Assembly (NCBI GenBank): GCA_015179125.1
Contig: WHVA01000492.1
Span: forward strand, 18,214-82,213
Source: Gautieria morchelliformis
Lineage: Eukaryota > Basidiomycota > Agaricomycetes > Gomphales > Gomphaceae
Length of the DNA stretch: 64,000 nucleotides
Reading direction: 5' to 3'
Below, piece after piece: positions 54,232-64,000 of the stretch (positions are counted from its first letter, which is position 1; the number at the start of each line of letters is the position of its first letter). The notes beneath the pieces were generated by a model. It saw only the letters and a list, made by a program, of their open reading frames with translations, was not told where the DNA came from and did not search any database. A program made the translations under genes and the position numbers.

Positions 54232-55650
54232 TTTTTAGCTGCCACACCACTGTGTCAGTCGTGATTTATCAGCGGATGGGTTGGCATGAACCCTTAGACC
54301 CCAAAGACAGCTGTCTCGGAGGAGTATGCTCAAGAGTAATACTCACCGGCTAGATATCTATGGAACTCCAAAGACTCCTCAACAGGGTGACCCAGGAGTG
54401 GCCAAGCCCCTTTGGTGGCAGACTGATGGTAGACTTGATGATCGTCAGGTTCACCATTCATGCGTGCGGTTCCTGTGCACCGTACGTGCATACGGCAGAT
54501 GATGGACGTGAACTGTACATGGATACTGTGACGGTGCACATGCACCGTACGTGCCTACGGCAGACAGTGCACGGGAACCGCACGCACGAACGGTGCAGCT
54601 ATTTTGATATTTTTGGTTTTGACGTGTACTGTGAAGGGCTGCAGAAACCCATTTATCCCACCGTCGTTGTCCCCTGCCAGTGCGAAAAACGCTGGCTTCC
54701 ACGGTCAAGTATTACATTCCAGCCGGTTCAGTGCCGAAGTAGACGGTATCGTGAGGGAAATCCCAGAATCACCACCCTCAGAGAAGGACGCCATGTTGAT
54801 TGTGGTCGTCAGCGGTGGAAAATCAGCCCAAGAGTCCGTCGTTCAGATGCTGGCCTAACCATGGCAGGTGCTTATTATTTCACAACATCTCTGCATACCT
54901 AGCAAGCAAAGGCCGAAAGTAATCGATGGTCTTCGAGACTGCTGATGCCATCCTTGCAGTCACCAGTCCGCACCCAGATTTCATCTGGAAAAGCCAGTAC
55001 GGTTGGTACCGATTCACTCACAGAGATTTTAGTTATCATATTCCATATGCCGCGGTCGATTTTCCTCCCAAGCCAAGCAGTATGAAGCGTCTGGCATGCA
55101 TAAGCACACTGCATACGCGGGGACGTCATAGTGAAGTGCTCACTTGAGACGTGTGTGTAGCTCAATATGTGGAGACAGTATGGTTAAAAGCTGCTGTGGG
55201 TCGATTTGTGCGTTCAAGCATGGGAACCACCGTATCCACGTACAGTGCACGGGAACTGCACGCACGAATGGTGCAGGTGAACCGTCCACCCTCTGCACGT
55301 GTGGTTCACGTGCACTGTCTGCCGTAGGCACGTATGGTGCACGTGCACCGTCGCAGTGTCCACGTACAGTTCACGTCCATCGTCCGCCGTATGCATGTAC
55401 GGTGCACGGGAACCACACGCACGAACGGTGAACGTGACGATCGTCAAGTCTACCGTCAGTCTGCCACCAAAGGGGCTTGGCCACTCCCAGGTCACCCTGT
55501 CGAGGAGTCTTTCGAGTTCCATAGATATCTAGCTGGTGAGTATTACTCATGAGCATACTCCTCTGAGACCCCTGTCTTTGGGGTCTAAGGGTTCATGCCA
55601 ACCCATCCGCTGATAAATCACAACCGACACAGTGGTGCGGCGGCTAAAAA
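54232..55650. mobile_element. 1.4-kb TIR element carrying flavin monooxygenase fragments (Pack-type)
   Basis: The ends are inverted repeats of about 350 bp, starting TTTTTAGC(T/C)GCC(A/G)CACCACTGTGTC. The left TIR is 54232 to about 54585, the right about 55300 to 55650. The inner TIR parts hold GTGCAC/CGTACGTGC palindromic minirepeats. Between them lie gene fragments (54600-55210), not a transposase. No convincing target duplication was found, so the superfamily is open. Confidence 0.72.
54600..55210 (+). pseudogene. Flavin-containing monooxygenase gene fragments, partly inverted
   Basis: On the plus strand: CRNPFIPPSL, GFHGQVLHSSRF and the NADP-motif-like VVVSGGKSAQE (54630-54845). After a GTGCTT...CTAG intron-like gap come FETADAILAVTSPHPDFI (about 54930-54985). 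The next expected FMO segment is on the minus strand: LLTILSPHIELHTRLK (about 55200-55145) and LHTAWLGRKIDRGIWNMI (about 55090-55035), so the piece from about 55000 to 55205 is inverted. Stops and frame changes are present. It is a captured, rearranged relic and not a working gene. Confidence 0.6.
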
Positions 55651-55755
55651 TGAAGCTGGTCAGTCCGGCTTTCCATAATTGTCTGTCACGAGTCTGTCAC
55701 ATGCGTGATGTGGCTCTTGCGTCGTTCGCTCACCCACACTTAGCTTGGTTATACC

Positions 55756-57487
55756 ATGGCTAAGACATCCAGCAAGTGAAAGGCATCCCAAAAGGTTACT
55801 TCAAGGGCGCAGGATACACCAGATCCATCGTTAGTTATACCAGGACGACGCATAAGAAAACCATCTGAGCGTGCTAAGTCAGCGGAGATTATTGTTACCA
55901 AGATGCAGGCTACTAGGGAGATTATGACCCTGTCTGATGTCCCGGAAGGCTCTGAACCAGAGGACGAGGAGGCAGCGTCCATCGCAAGCCGAAAGGAAAC
56001 ATCTGACTATGAACCCGTGGCAGCTCCAACAGAGGAATCCAACTCAGATGATGAGGCATCAAACGTCTCTATTGATTCCAAGCCTGTGAAGGCCAAAGTA
56101 GCGGCCAAACCTGCATCGAAGCCTTCTATCAAAAAGGCTTCAAAGGGGCCTCAGCAAGTAACACATGAGTGCAGCCCATTTTTTATATGCCCCATTTTGT
56201 ACTAATTGTAACTAGATATATGTTTCCGCATACCTTACAAGGATTCCGATGGGCAAGAATACAAACAATGGGTCTCACCTTCAGTCAGTGACACGCTTGA
56301 AGAAGTAACACAGGCACTCTATTCTATTATTGGCTGCACCAATATTCACAAGTCTAATCTCCCGGCCCTGTCTTGTCAGTTCTCAAAGGACCCGCTGAAA
56401 GTTAAGTACAAGCTTTCAGAGGACAATTGGGACTTTATCAAGAAGGAATATCAAACTGAAGTGCAGAAAAAGCGGGACGATGCAAAGATCGATATCTAAC
56501 TCCCCCTCAGGTAAGCAAGCGACTTTGTCTTTTTATCTTAGACTAGGACTAATCAAAAACTAATATAATGTTATCTCAGTTCCTGGATAATCTCCTTGCA
56601 TCTAAAAAAGTCCAAAAGGCCAAAAACGCTACCGTTCCCACAAAACGTGGAAAGGTAATGGGTTCGAAGAACCTTTATTCGGCTAATGATGAGTACATTG
56701 ATGAACAGGATTGGCTCGACATGGATGCACATTACTTCCCAAGCTACCAGATGCTTGAGGCCAGGGTGCGTAAAGAGCTTAGCAAGTGCCAGCTCCACAA
56801 GGGCGAGCTCTGCAAAATAAACAAGCACAACAAGCATCAAAGGATTTCTAATGTCCTTTGGTGCGTCACGATATGTTGTTATATTTGCTTTATTCATCAT
56901 GTTTATCTACAGCAAAAAAATGAGCCTAACGTCACTACGACCATTCCACCAAAATCCCCAGCATTTGAATTATTTCACTTTGATGTCGGCAACCCTCTTG
57001 AAAGGCCGGCTATGACGCGGAAGGACCAACACCAAGTTACCCAGGGCCCTGCGAATCAGCAGCCAGCACCCACCGCTCCGGCGATCAATATTGTCATTCC
57101 TTCGGGTCAGAAGCTCAATAATCTGCTTCAAGATGACTCTTCGTCCCCTGCTGCCTCTCAAGATAGCAAATTGAAGCGGGTTTATCGTTCGCCATCGCCA
57201 CCTGAAGCCAACCAATACGGTGATGTCAACCAGACCGTCGGGGCTTGGCTGGGTTCCATATCTAACACCCCTGATGTGAGACATATTGATCTCAAGGATC
57301 TCCATAATAGGCTTGCCGAACATGGGTTCATTGATGTTCTGCTCAGATTTCTCAACGGGTTACCTCGGGGCGATCTCAAGACTACAATTGGACTCAACCT
57401 GGTCACATATAGCTTCCTATGCATGAGCCTGGAACAGCTCTTTGAAAAGCCATTGCAGGGTAGGGATAAGCGGGCAAAATTCATGTA
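55756..57487 (+). pseudogene. Broken multi-exon gene of unknown family
   Basis: Exon 1 starts MAKTSSK and has an in-frame TGA at codon 8, after which the same frame stays open (KASQKVTSRAQD, an acidic Ser-rich stretch, then KASKGPQQ). A GTAACA...CTAG intron leads to a compact domain ICFRIPYKDSDGQEYKQWV ... KVKYKLSEDNWDFI (about 56220-56480), ending at a TAA. After a further intron-like segment comes LDNLLASKKVQKAKNATVPT (56568 onward), a Lys/His-rich stretch, a small intron near 56860-56915, and a helical C-terminus (HNRLAEHGFIDVLLRFL) ending at TAG 57486-57488. The middle domain resembles small ubiquitin-like-fold domains of repetitive agaricomycete proteins only vaguely (inference). Confidence 0.5.
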
Positions 57488-57505
57488 GAGGGATAACCGT
57501 TGGGC

Positions 57506-57791
57506 AAAACATGCACAACCAAAACCTGCATTGATTCACCGTGCTAACCATTTTCTTGGCTTCTAATATAGAGTAGACAATTTAGAACATGATTTGAATA
57601 GAAAACAATATGATCAGTTTACAGCGTACACTTGTACCTGGATAACACAAAACACGCACAACCAAAACCTGCATTGATTCACTGTGCTAACCATTTTCTT
57701 GGCTTCTAATATAGAGTAGACAATTTAGAACATGGTTTGAATAGAAAACAACATGATCAGTTTACAGCGTACACTTGTACCTGGATAACAT
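57506..57791. repeat. 143-bp direct tandem duplication
   Basis: Unit 1 starts AAAACATGCACAACC (57506), unit 2 AAAACACGCACAACC (57649). The units differ at only a few positions. It lies directly downstream of the transposase stop and may mark the end of that transposon. Confidence 0.88.
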
Positions 57792-57794
57792 GGG

Positions 57795-59098
57795 CTAAAA
57801 TTCGGTACACAGATAACCTGCATGTCCCATCCACCCTTGAGCCTTCTCTGGCGATATCGTTGCTAAGGCCAAGTTTATAAGATAATAAAGCATGGCAAAG
57901 TCTTTACTTTCCACCGCTGCTCTGAAATCTGTACCGTGACGCCGAATTACAGACTTGACATATGCAAAAGCTTCTTCGATAGGATTTAGATCGGGAGAAT
58001 ATGGTGGCAAATAATACAAGTGGACACCCCTTATAAATGAGTTATTTATTCACAATATACCAATAGAACTGATGAAAACTTACTTCGTTTCGCAGAGTGG
58101 TGCGATATCATCTAAATGGTGGATTGCACAGTTATCCATCACCAGGACACTGCGCGGCTGGGGCCATGGGTTCATGTGCTCCAAGAGTTCTTCTATATAG
58201 CCAACAAAGGCATCACCATCATATGCACCTTCCTGAATATCAGTATGGATAATGCCTTGCATGCAGAGGGCCGGAAGCAATGAAATCCTTTGAAAACATT
58301 AGCAGCATCTAATGAAAACATGGAAGTGTACATACCCTGGCCCACGAACAAATTTTGCACTAATTCGCGCACGCTCCCCTTTGTAAGCCCATCCATACAG
58401 CCTGTATGTAGTCCTGCAGTCGATCTGGCTTTCATCAATAAAAACAAGCCGTTCTGGTGATTCAGCACCAATCTGAAAATGATATCGGGCCCGTGAGTGT
58501 TCATTCCGTTTGGCCGCTGATTTGGAAAGCTGAAAATAGACTGATAAGGTTAGATATTTCTAGTTAGTGGTGCCACAAACCCGTTTCCTCGTAAGGCCAA
58601 GTTCAATCAACGTGTCCCATATAGTTGACCTCCCAACAATAACACCATGGAGCTGCTGAAGCTCAACTTGCATCTCATCCAGATAGAGGTCAGGGAGTGA
58701 TTCAAGAAGGACAAGCAAGAACTTCAAGTAAACAGCATCATTAGACTATATTGACTGTCAAATAAAGTATATTTACCTCGATTTCATGCACTGTCATGAC
58801 CCTTCTCTTTCTTTTTGGCTCCTGCTGGTTTGGTGTCACCAGTTGTCTTCCACCAATACAGTGTGTGCTCGACAGCGCGTTGTGACATGTTGAGGTTGCA
58901 TGCAATCTGAGTGATTCGGTAGTGAAGGGTGTATTTTTGATAGACAACAAGCTCCCGGGGATCAGATGTATACGTCCTGCAACAGTGAAGTTCAGCAGGT
59001 ATTACCCCTCGAGGCATGAGGGGTAGGTTTGCAGAATGGTCACATGATGTGACATCCTTTACCCACACTTGTAAATGCAGCCACTCAACGGTCCCCAT
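57795..59098 (-). CDS. Tc1/mariner-IS630-type DDE transposase
   Basis: This minus-strand, multi-exon gene starts MGTVEWLHLQVWV at 59098 or at a later Met. A helix-turn-helix (QKYTLHYRITQIACNLNMSQ) and basic linker are followed by YLDEMQVELQQLHG...RSTIWDTLIELGLTRKR (about 58700-58580). The catalytic domain has LVFIDESQID (first Asp, about 58440), VLVMDNCAIHH (second Asp, about 58145) and YSPDLNPIEEAFAYVK (third acidic, about 57990). It ends at 57795. GT-AG introns join the blocks (for example GTATGT...CAAAG at about 58284-58335). All three acidic residues are present and no nonsense codon is evident in the assembled frames, so it may be functional. TIRs were not located with confidence. Confidence 0.8.
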
Positions 59099-59187
59099 CT
59101 TCGCAGGTTTTCTTGCAATGTCAGCTATATGTCATGCTAATTCTACTCTTCCATTTACAGACCGTCTGACTTTGGGATATCTCAGGA

Positions 59188-59850
59188 TTGCACAGAAGTA
59201 CGCCCAATACTCAGCCCGGAACATTCGACACGTTTGACAAATTTTCAACTGCAAAATATATACTTGAAGGGCACAATCATAATGTCAACTTCATTCATCT
59301 GACGCTCCCCCTCATTGTTTCTGCTGATGATGACAGACAGATCAAACTTTGGAGGCTGAGCGAAACCAAGGCTTGGGAAATCGACACCTGCCGTGGACAT
59401 TTCAACAACATCTCTGGTGCTCATTTCCACCCTCAACAGGAACATACTCTATCCGTCAGAGAGGACAAGACTATACGTGTTTGGGAGATGGGCAAGGGTA
59501 CAGCCCTTCAAACCTTGGACACGAGCATGATTGATTCTGGGTTATGGAATGTCATCCAGAGCTCAATTTGTTTGCTGCAGGTGTGTAAATTCATTGTGTG
59601 GTATATGTCATTGATGTGCCACAGCTCACGATAACAGTCTCATTGTATTCAAACTCGAGCGCGAGTGCCCTGCGTTCATGCTTCATCTTGACAACCTATA
59701 TTACACCCAGGGAACAATATGTCCGACAGTACAATCTGAACATGGACTCGGACGTAGGAGTACTCAGCGTACGGAAGCTTGGCTATCAGTATATTCAGCC
59801 ATAAATGCTCAGTTTCAATACCGCTGAACACACCCGCGTACCGCCACCAC
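59188..59850 (+). pseudogene. Coatomer subunit alpha (COPA) WD40 fragment
   Basis: The sequence matches the middle of the COPA beta-propeller. Motifs in order: AKYILEGHNHNVNF, LPLIVSADDDRQIKLWRLSE, WEIDTCRGHFNNISGA, HTLSVREDKTIRVWEM. In a shifted frame follow EHD*FWVMECHPELNLFAA, an intron-like GTGTGT...CACAG, HDNSLIVFKLERECPAF, YVRQYNLNMDSDVGVLSVRK and LSFNTAE. The stop TGA (59532-59534) sits where COPA has Arg (CGA). The start, remaining WD repeats and C-terminal coatomer domains are absent. The real gene drives COPI vesicle coat formation at the Golgi; this is a captured, decayed piece next to the right inverted repeat arm. Confidence 0.82.
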
Positions 59851-59948
59851 TGGCGCTGAGCTTGAAGGTGGAGATGTCTCTGACATGGGCCTGCCCCAAG
59901 AGCTTGAGATTTGGGGAGCAACTTCGCCCACTTTCAGAGCTGACACAT

Positions 59949-60404
59949 TGTTCCTCTTGTCACAAATTCAGCCAATATAGATATGTGTGTAGTATGCTGA
60001 AAATTATACTTTACCTGTGCAGCATGCAGACATAATAAGTCAACAACAAGCATGAAGTGTAGAAAATTCTATACCAAAGCAGACAACTTTCCTGAATGAT
60101 TCTAAGAGATATTGAGTAGATAGGGGATCCCCCTTCATCAATATATTGTTTAAAGTATATAGCCCAGGCTGCCGGTGGCTGCCCGGGAAGAGCCAATGCA
60201 CGTATATGCTGCAGAATGGCATTTCCATTGGGCTTATTTGAGAGCTCCCTTCATACATAAAATCACATTTATCTGTGTGTATATATATCATACAAAATAT
60301 TGGACCTTAACTCGTCCTGGTTCACGAGTTTGAGCTCAAACAAAATTTCGATGAATTTTTAGCGCTAGTTTCAAAGTCCGCCTTCGGGACCCGAAACAGC
60401 TGTA
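59949..60404 (-). repeat. Right arm of the 457-bp inverted repeat
   Basis: Reverse complement of 53774-54230 with few differences (for example an 83-codon ORF at 60040-60291, minus, with F and W where the left arm has S and R). Together the arms enclose 5.7 kb. Confidence 0.9.
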
Positions 60405-60532
60405 AACACGGGCTGAGCCTGAGCCAAGCCCTTGAAAGCCTGAGCCAAGCTGGGCCCAGCTCTCGGAAAGCCCACTGTGAGGGCTGGGCTTGAGATTTAG
60501 CAAGCCTGCCCCTGACCCTTAAGCCAGAGATG
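60405..60532. repeat. GC-rich GCCTGAGCC/GGGCTGGGC repeat tail
   Basis: It contains repeated GCCTGAGCCAAGC and a GGGCCC-centred palindrome. The outer side of the left arm (about 53680-53770, GGCCTGGGCC) has similar composition, which suggests a characteristic end of this repeat family. Confidence 0.5.
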
Positions 60533-60662
60533 TAAGGGCAACTCTCCCTAGACAAAGGAACTCATGTGGTCGGGCAGAGGAGGCTCCAAAGAGGAAAAGC
60601 TAAGGACCTCCACTGCCAGCATACTACTTATATACCTTGTGCCCCTGATCAAAGTCAGGGAT
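60533..60662 (-). repeat. LTR fragment related to element B
   Basis: TGTAAGGGCAACTCTCCC matches the reversed LTR end, and CCAAAGAGGAAAAGCTAAGGACC matches the element B segment CCAAAGAGAAAAGTCTAAGGACC. The rest is diverged, and it is cut by B3 at 60663. Confidence 0.6.
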
Positions 60663-61188
60663 TGTAAGGGCAACCCTGGCTGGTTGTGGAGATCACACTA
60701 CCACACAACTGACAAGGGGAAATCCAAAGTATGTATAAATGAACAGAGCATACAAGAGAGGGGATTCTCACCTGACAAGGGGAAATCCAAAGAGAAAAGT
60801 CTAAGGACCCCCAATGTCAGCGAGCCCGTATTATACTACGCTGCGCAGCCAGGGACAACACTTGGCACCCGCCATCAACCCTGCATCTCCCTGACCACCC
60901 TGACCCTTGATCTACCCTTGATGCCACCTATTACGCGAGTCGCTTGATTTCCGACACTGTTCCGAGAGTGGAAGTCGGAAATTGGAGTGGAACTGGCAAG
61001 GCGAACAGAACTGGTGGAAGTTCTCCCAGAAGCGGAATCATTTCCGAAAGCGGAGGCGGAGATGGAATTGGAACTGGAAGCGGAGTCGGAAATGGAGTCG
61101 GAACTGGGTGTGGTGTCGGAACTGGGTGTGGTGTCGGAACTGGGTGTGGTGTCGGAACTGGAAATGGAAAACAGGGTGTCCCCTGACA
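60663..61188 (-). repeat. 3' LTR of B3 (526 bp)
   Basis: On the minus strand it runs TGTCAGGGG (61188) to CCTTACA (60663). It contains three copies of the 18-bp unit in tandem (61100-61160), two more than B1, which accounts exactly for the 36-bp length difference. Confidence 0.93.
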
Positions 61189-64000
61189 TCACCCCCCCTC
61201 TAGCGTGCTGCGTCCTCGAAGCACGGGACACAAGGGATTGAAATGCCAGTGAGCGGATTCGGCGAGGGGCACCGGGGTGTGTCCTATAGAACTCACGGAG
61301 TTTGTCTGGAGTGGAAACATCTGGCTCCGGGACCCATGAATTCTCCTCGTACCCATACCCTTCCCATTTCACGAGGAATTGGAGTCGTCCTCGCACAAAC
61401 CGGCTGTCCAGGATCCGTTCCACCACATAGTGCTCTTCCCCATCCACAATTTCCGGCGGAGGTGGCGGACGAGCCTTTCGACCTGGAATTGGGTCCCCAA
61501 GCACAGGGAGTAACTTCACCACGTTGAAGATGGGGTGGAGGCGGGACATGGACATCGGAAGTCGGAGGCGGTATGCATTCCGTCCAACCCTCCGCGTCAC
61601 CGTGAAGGGCCCAAGGTAGCGGTGGGCAAGCTTCTGCGAAGGGCGTGTGGTGCGGATGTCACTTGCATCTAGATACACCTTGTCTCCAACTTGGTACTCT
61701 GGGGCAGGAACCCGGCGTTGGTTGTAGTACCTTGCCATGTCATCCTTGGCCTTCGCAAGGGCTGACTTGGCTTCCGAAAGGGTGGAGTCCATGCGGTCCC
61801 GGAACTCATTGACCGTCTCGAGTCGGGAGTCAGCCTGGCATGGCTCGAAGCCCATCCGCGGGTGTCGTCCGGAGTCAAGCATGAAGGGAGTCTGTTGTGT
61901 GGCGGAATGTACATGGTTGTTGTATTGGAATTCCGCCAGTGGAAGTCACTCATCCCAGTCATCCTGCCTCTCGTTGACAAAGAGGCGGAGATATTGCTCC
62001 AACTCCTGATTGACCCGTTCCATCTGTCCGTCACCCTGTGGATGGTATGCTGTGGTGGTAGCCAGCTTTATGCCGAGCAGGTGGTAGAGCTCCCGAGTCA
62101 GTTCCGCAACAAACTGCTGACCTCGGTCGGAAACAACTTGCTTTGGGAGCCCATGCAACTTCCAGACATGTGCAAGGAACAGGCGGGCCGCTCTGAGGCT
62201 GTGATCGTCGTGTGCGTCGGAATGAAGTGGGACACCTTGCTTACCGAATCCACGATGTTCATGATCGTGTCGTAGCCATGAGACTCTGGGAGTTCAACGA
62301 TGAAGTCGACACTGATGGTGTCCCAGCGGGATTCGGGAATCGGGAGCGGAACAAGTTCTCCGACGGGCGGATGTCGTTGTGCTTTAGTTTGGAGACAAAG
62401 GTCACATGTCTTCACGTACTGTCAAATGTAGCGGGACATCTGGGGCCACCAGTAATTCCGAGCCACTCACTCCAGCGTCTTCCACCTGCCAGCATGCTCA
62501 GCGACCCGTGTGTCATGGTGCTGGACACGATGCGGCGGCGGAGGTCCGCCCCACCTGGAACGTAGACCTTGCCTCTGAAGTGGAGCAGTCCATCACATTC
62601 CGACCATTCCGCTGCCCGTACAGACCGTGAGTGCGCCTTCCGAAGTTCCTCCACTGCCTTCACCACCGACTCCTGCTTCTCTCCATTCCGGTACTGCCTC
62701 CGGATATCCCGGAGCATTTCCGCTTCCACCCCAACTGCAGTCACTCCCTCTAGGGCACGGATTGCAAAGAGACTTGGGCGGAGCAGTGTCATATCCGCGT
62801 TGTCTCCACTTCCGCTTCCATGATCCGCATGGCGGGATAGGGCATCGGGCTTGCCCATGGTGCGGCCCGCCGGTGGTGGAGCATGAAGTCGGACCAGGAC
62901 AGGTGTAGAGACCACCGTGCTTGTCGTCGGTTCAACTTCTTAGATGTGCGGAAATACTCGAGGTTCTTGTGGTCTGTCCAGATCTCAAATGGGCATAGAG
63001 CACCCTCAAGGAAGTGTCGCCACTCCTCCAGCGCTCGGATGATTGCCAGCATCTCCTTGTCATGGATCTCGTAGTTCCGCTTGACCGGACTAAGGCTCTT
63101 AGAGAAGAAGGCAATCGGATGCCACCCCCCACCATCTTCCGGTGACTGTTGTACAAGACCGCTCCGGTAGCTGTGTCGGAAGAATCCGCCTCAACTCGGT
63201 AAGGGCGAGAGTCGTCAGGAAGATCAGGACCGGGGCAGAAGTGATCAGCTCTTTGAGTTTGTCGAAGGAGGCCTGTTCCGGCTCTCCCCACCGCCATCCA
63301 ACCTCCTTCTTGGTGAGGTCAAAGAGGGCACGGGCATGGCAGGAGAAGTCCTTGATGAACCGCCGGTAGAAATTGACAAACCCAATGAAGGACTGGACCT
63401 CCTTCTTGTTCCGTGGCACGGCCAATCCGACACACCGGAAACTTTGACTGGGTCCATTTCCACCTTTCCTTCCGACACAATCACCCCAAGATACTCTATC
63501 CACGTCCGCTCAAATTCGCACTTTTCCGGCTTGAGACACAGGTTGTACTCCCGAGCCGTTCCAGCACTCTCCGCACGACTTCCCGATGTTCGGACATTGT
63601 TTTTGTGAAGATGAGGATGTCATCGAGGTAGACGCAGACAACCCCTTCTGCTATCATGTCACGGAAAATGTCATTCATCATTGTCTGGAATGTGGCGGGA
63701 CTGTTGGTGAGGCCGAAGAACATGACCTGCGGCTCAAAGAGTCCTCGTTGGTGCGGAATGCAGCCTTCCACTTGTCTCCCTCTCGGATCCGAACATTATT
63801 GAAGCCCCAGCGGACATCCAGCTTAGTGAAGTACCTTGCCCACGGAGTTGTGTGATTAGTTCGGAAATGAGTGGAATGGGGTACCGGTTCTTGATTGTGA
63901 TCGCATTCAAGGCCCGGTAATCCTGCACAAGTCTGAGCGAGCCGTCCTTCTTCTTGATGAAGAACACTGGAGATGCCATGGGTGACTTGGAGGGGCGGAT
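60875..64000 (-). pseudogene. pol: pol of element B3, multiple frameshifts
   Basis: The RT, RNase H, integrase and chromodomain order matches B2 pol. The frame is broken repeatedly: fragments end near 63734, 63500, 63100, 62790, 62412, 62098 and 61946. For example, the integrase segment around 62100-62190 has lost bases relative to B2. The last 335-codon frame (61882-60875) keeps the chromodomain (EEHYVVERILDS) and runs through the LTR, encoding three DTTPSS repeats. It is not functional. Confidence 0.88.

Larger units (their letters stand above)
60663..64000 (-). mobile_element. Element B copy B3: 3' LTR and pol, frameshifted, running off the window
   Basis: The minus-strand copy has a 526-bp LTR and pol from chromodomain back to RT. 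The gag and 5' LTR would lie beyond 64000. Confidence 0.92.

Noticed and set aside
54232-55650. Assignment of the TIR element to MULE, hAT or CACTA
   Set aside because: No matching 9-, 8- or 3-bp target duplication could be found at the visible TIR ends.

Overview
The window is nuclear DNA of a filamentous fungus, most likely an agaricomycete basidiomycete. The evidence is many short GT-AG introns (about 54-83 nt), a multi-exon DUF6533 membrane protein, a NACHT-ankyrin gene, a GMC oxidoreductase, and abundant Ty3/gypsy chromodomain retrotransposons. A Cantharellales/Rhizoctonia-like source is plausible, but that is only a guess. No bacterial operon, rRNA, tRNA or CRISPR was recognised.

Layout. 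(i) 1-5750: 3' part of a decayed chromovirus ('element A'): pol, then an extra 3' ORF of unknown function, then a 214-bp LTR. (ii) 6304-16952, minus strand: a NACHT-ankyrin (NLR-like) gene, already damaged by frameshifts and a stop, split by a complete Ty3-like chromovirus ('element B', copy B1, 7597-14303, 490-bp LTRs, target duplication CATTG). B1 itself carries a 488-bp solo-LTR-like insertion in gag. (iii) 17647-42124: the gene-bearing core. It holds a NADAR-domain protein, a GMC oxidoreductase, a duplicated LARP7-type xRRM fragment joined to RS-rich sequence, a DUF6533 membrane protein, an acidic hypothetical gene, a LARP7/Pof8-like protein divergent from TAF4 (67 bp between their start codons), an unidentified three-exon gene, and SMC5. 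(iv) 42125-43271: AT-rich DNA with a ~240-bp foldback element and an LTR fragment. (v) 43272-49106: element B copy B2, minus strand, with an intact 1378-codon pol but a truncated gag, and an upstream LTR in the WRONG (inverted) orientation. (vi) 49107-52607: 5' LTR and gag-protease part of a second element A (A2), cut off by B2. (vii) 53774-60404: a mosaic bounded by near-identical 457-bp inverted repeats. It contains a Pack-type TIR element with fragments of a flavin monooxygenase gene, a broken two-part gene, a Tc1/mariner/IS630-type transposase, and a decayed fragment of the coatomer alpha (COPA) WD40 region. (viii) 60533-64000: an LTR fragment and a third, frameshifted element B (B3) running out of the window.

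How it fits together: the central block is ordinary housekeeping DNA (transcription initiation, telomerase/7SK-type RNA binding, chromosome maintenance). Both flanks are nested-transposon territory. The most unusual items are the gene-fragment-carrying inverted-repeat mosaic at 53.8-60.4 kb, the inverted-LTR copy B2, the in-frame 18-bp repeat in the element B LTR that extends the pol reading frame, and the additional 3' ORF of element A. All family assignments come from reading translated motifs by eye; no database search was run.
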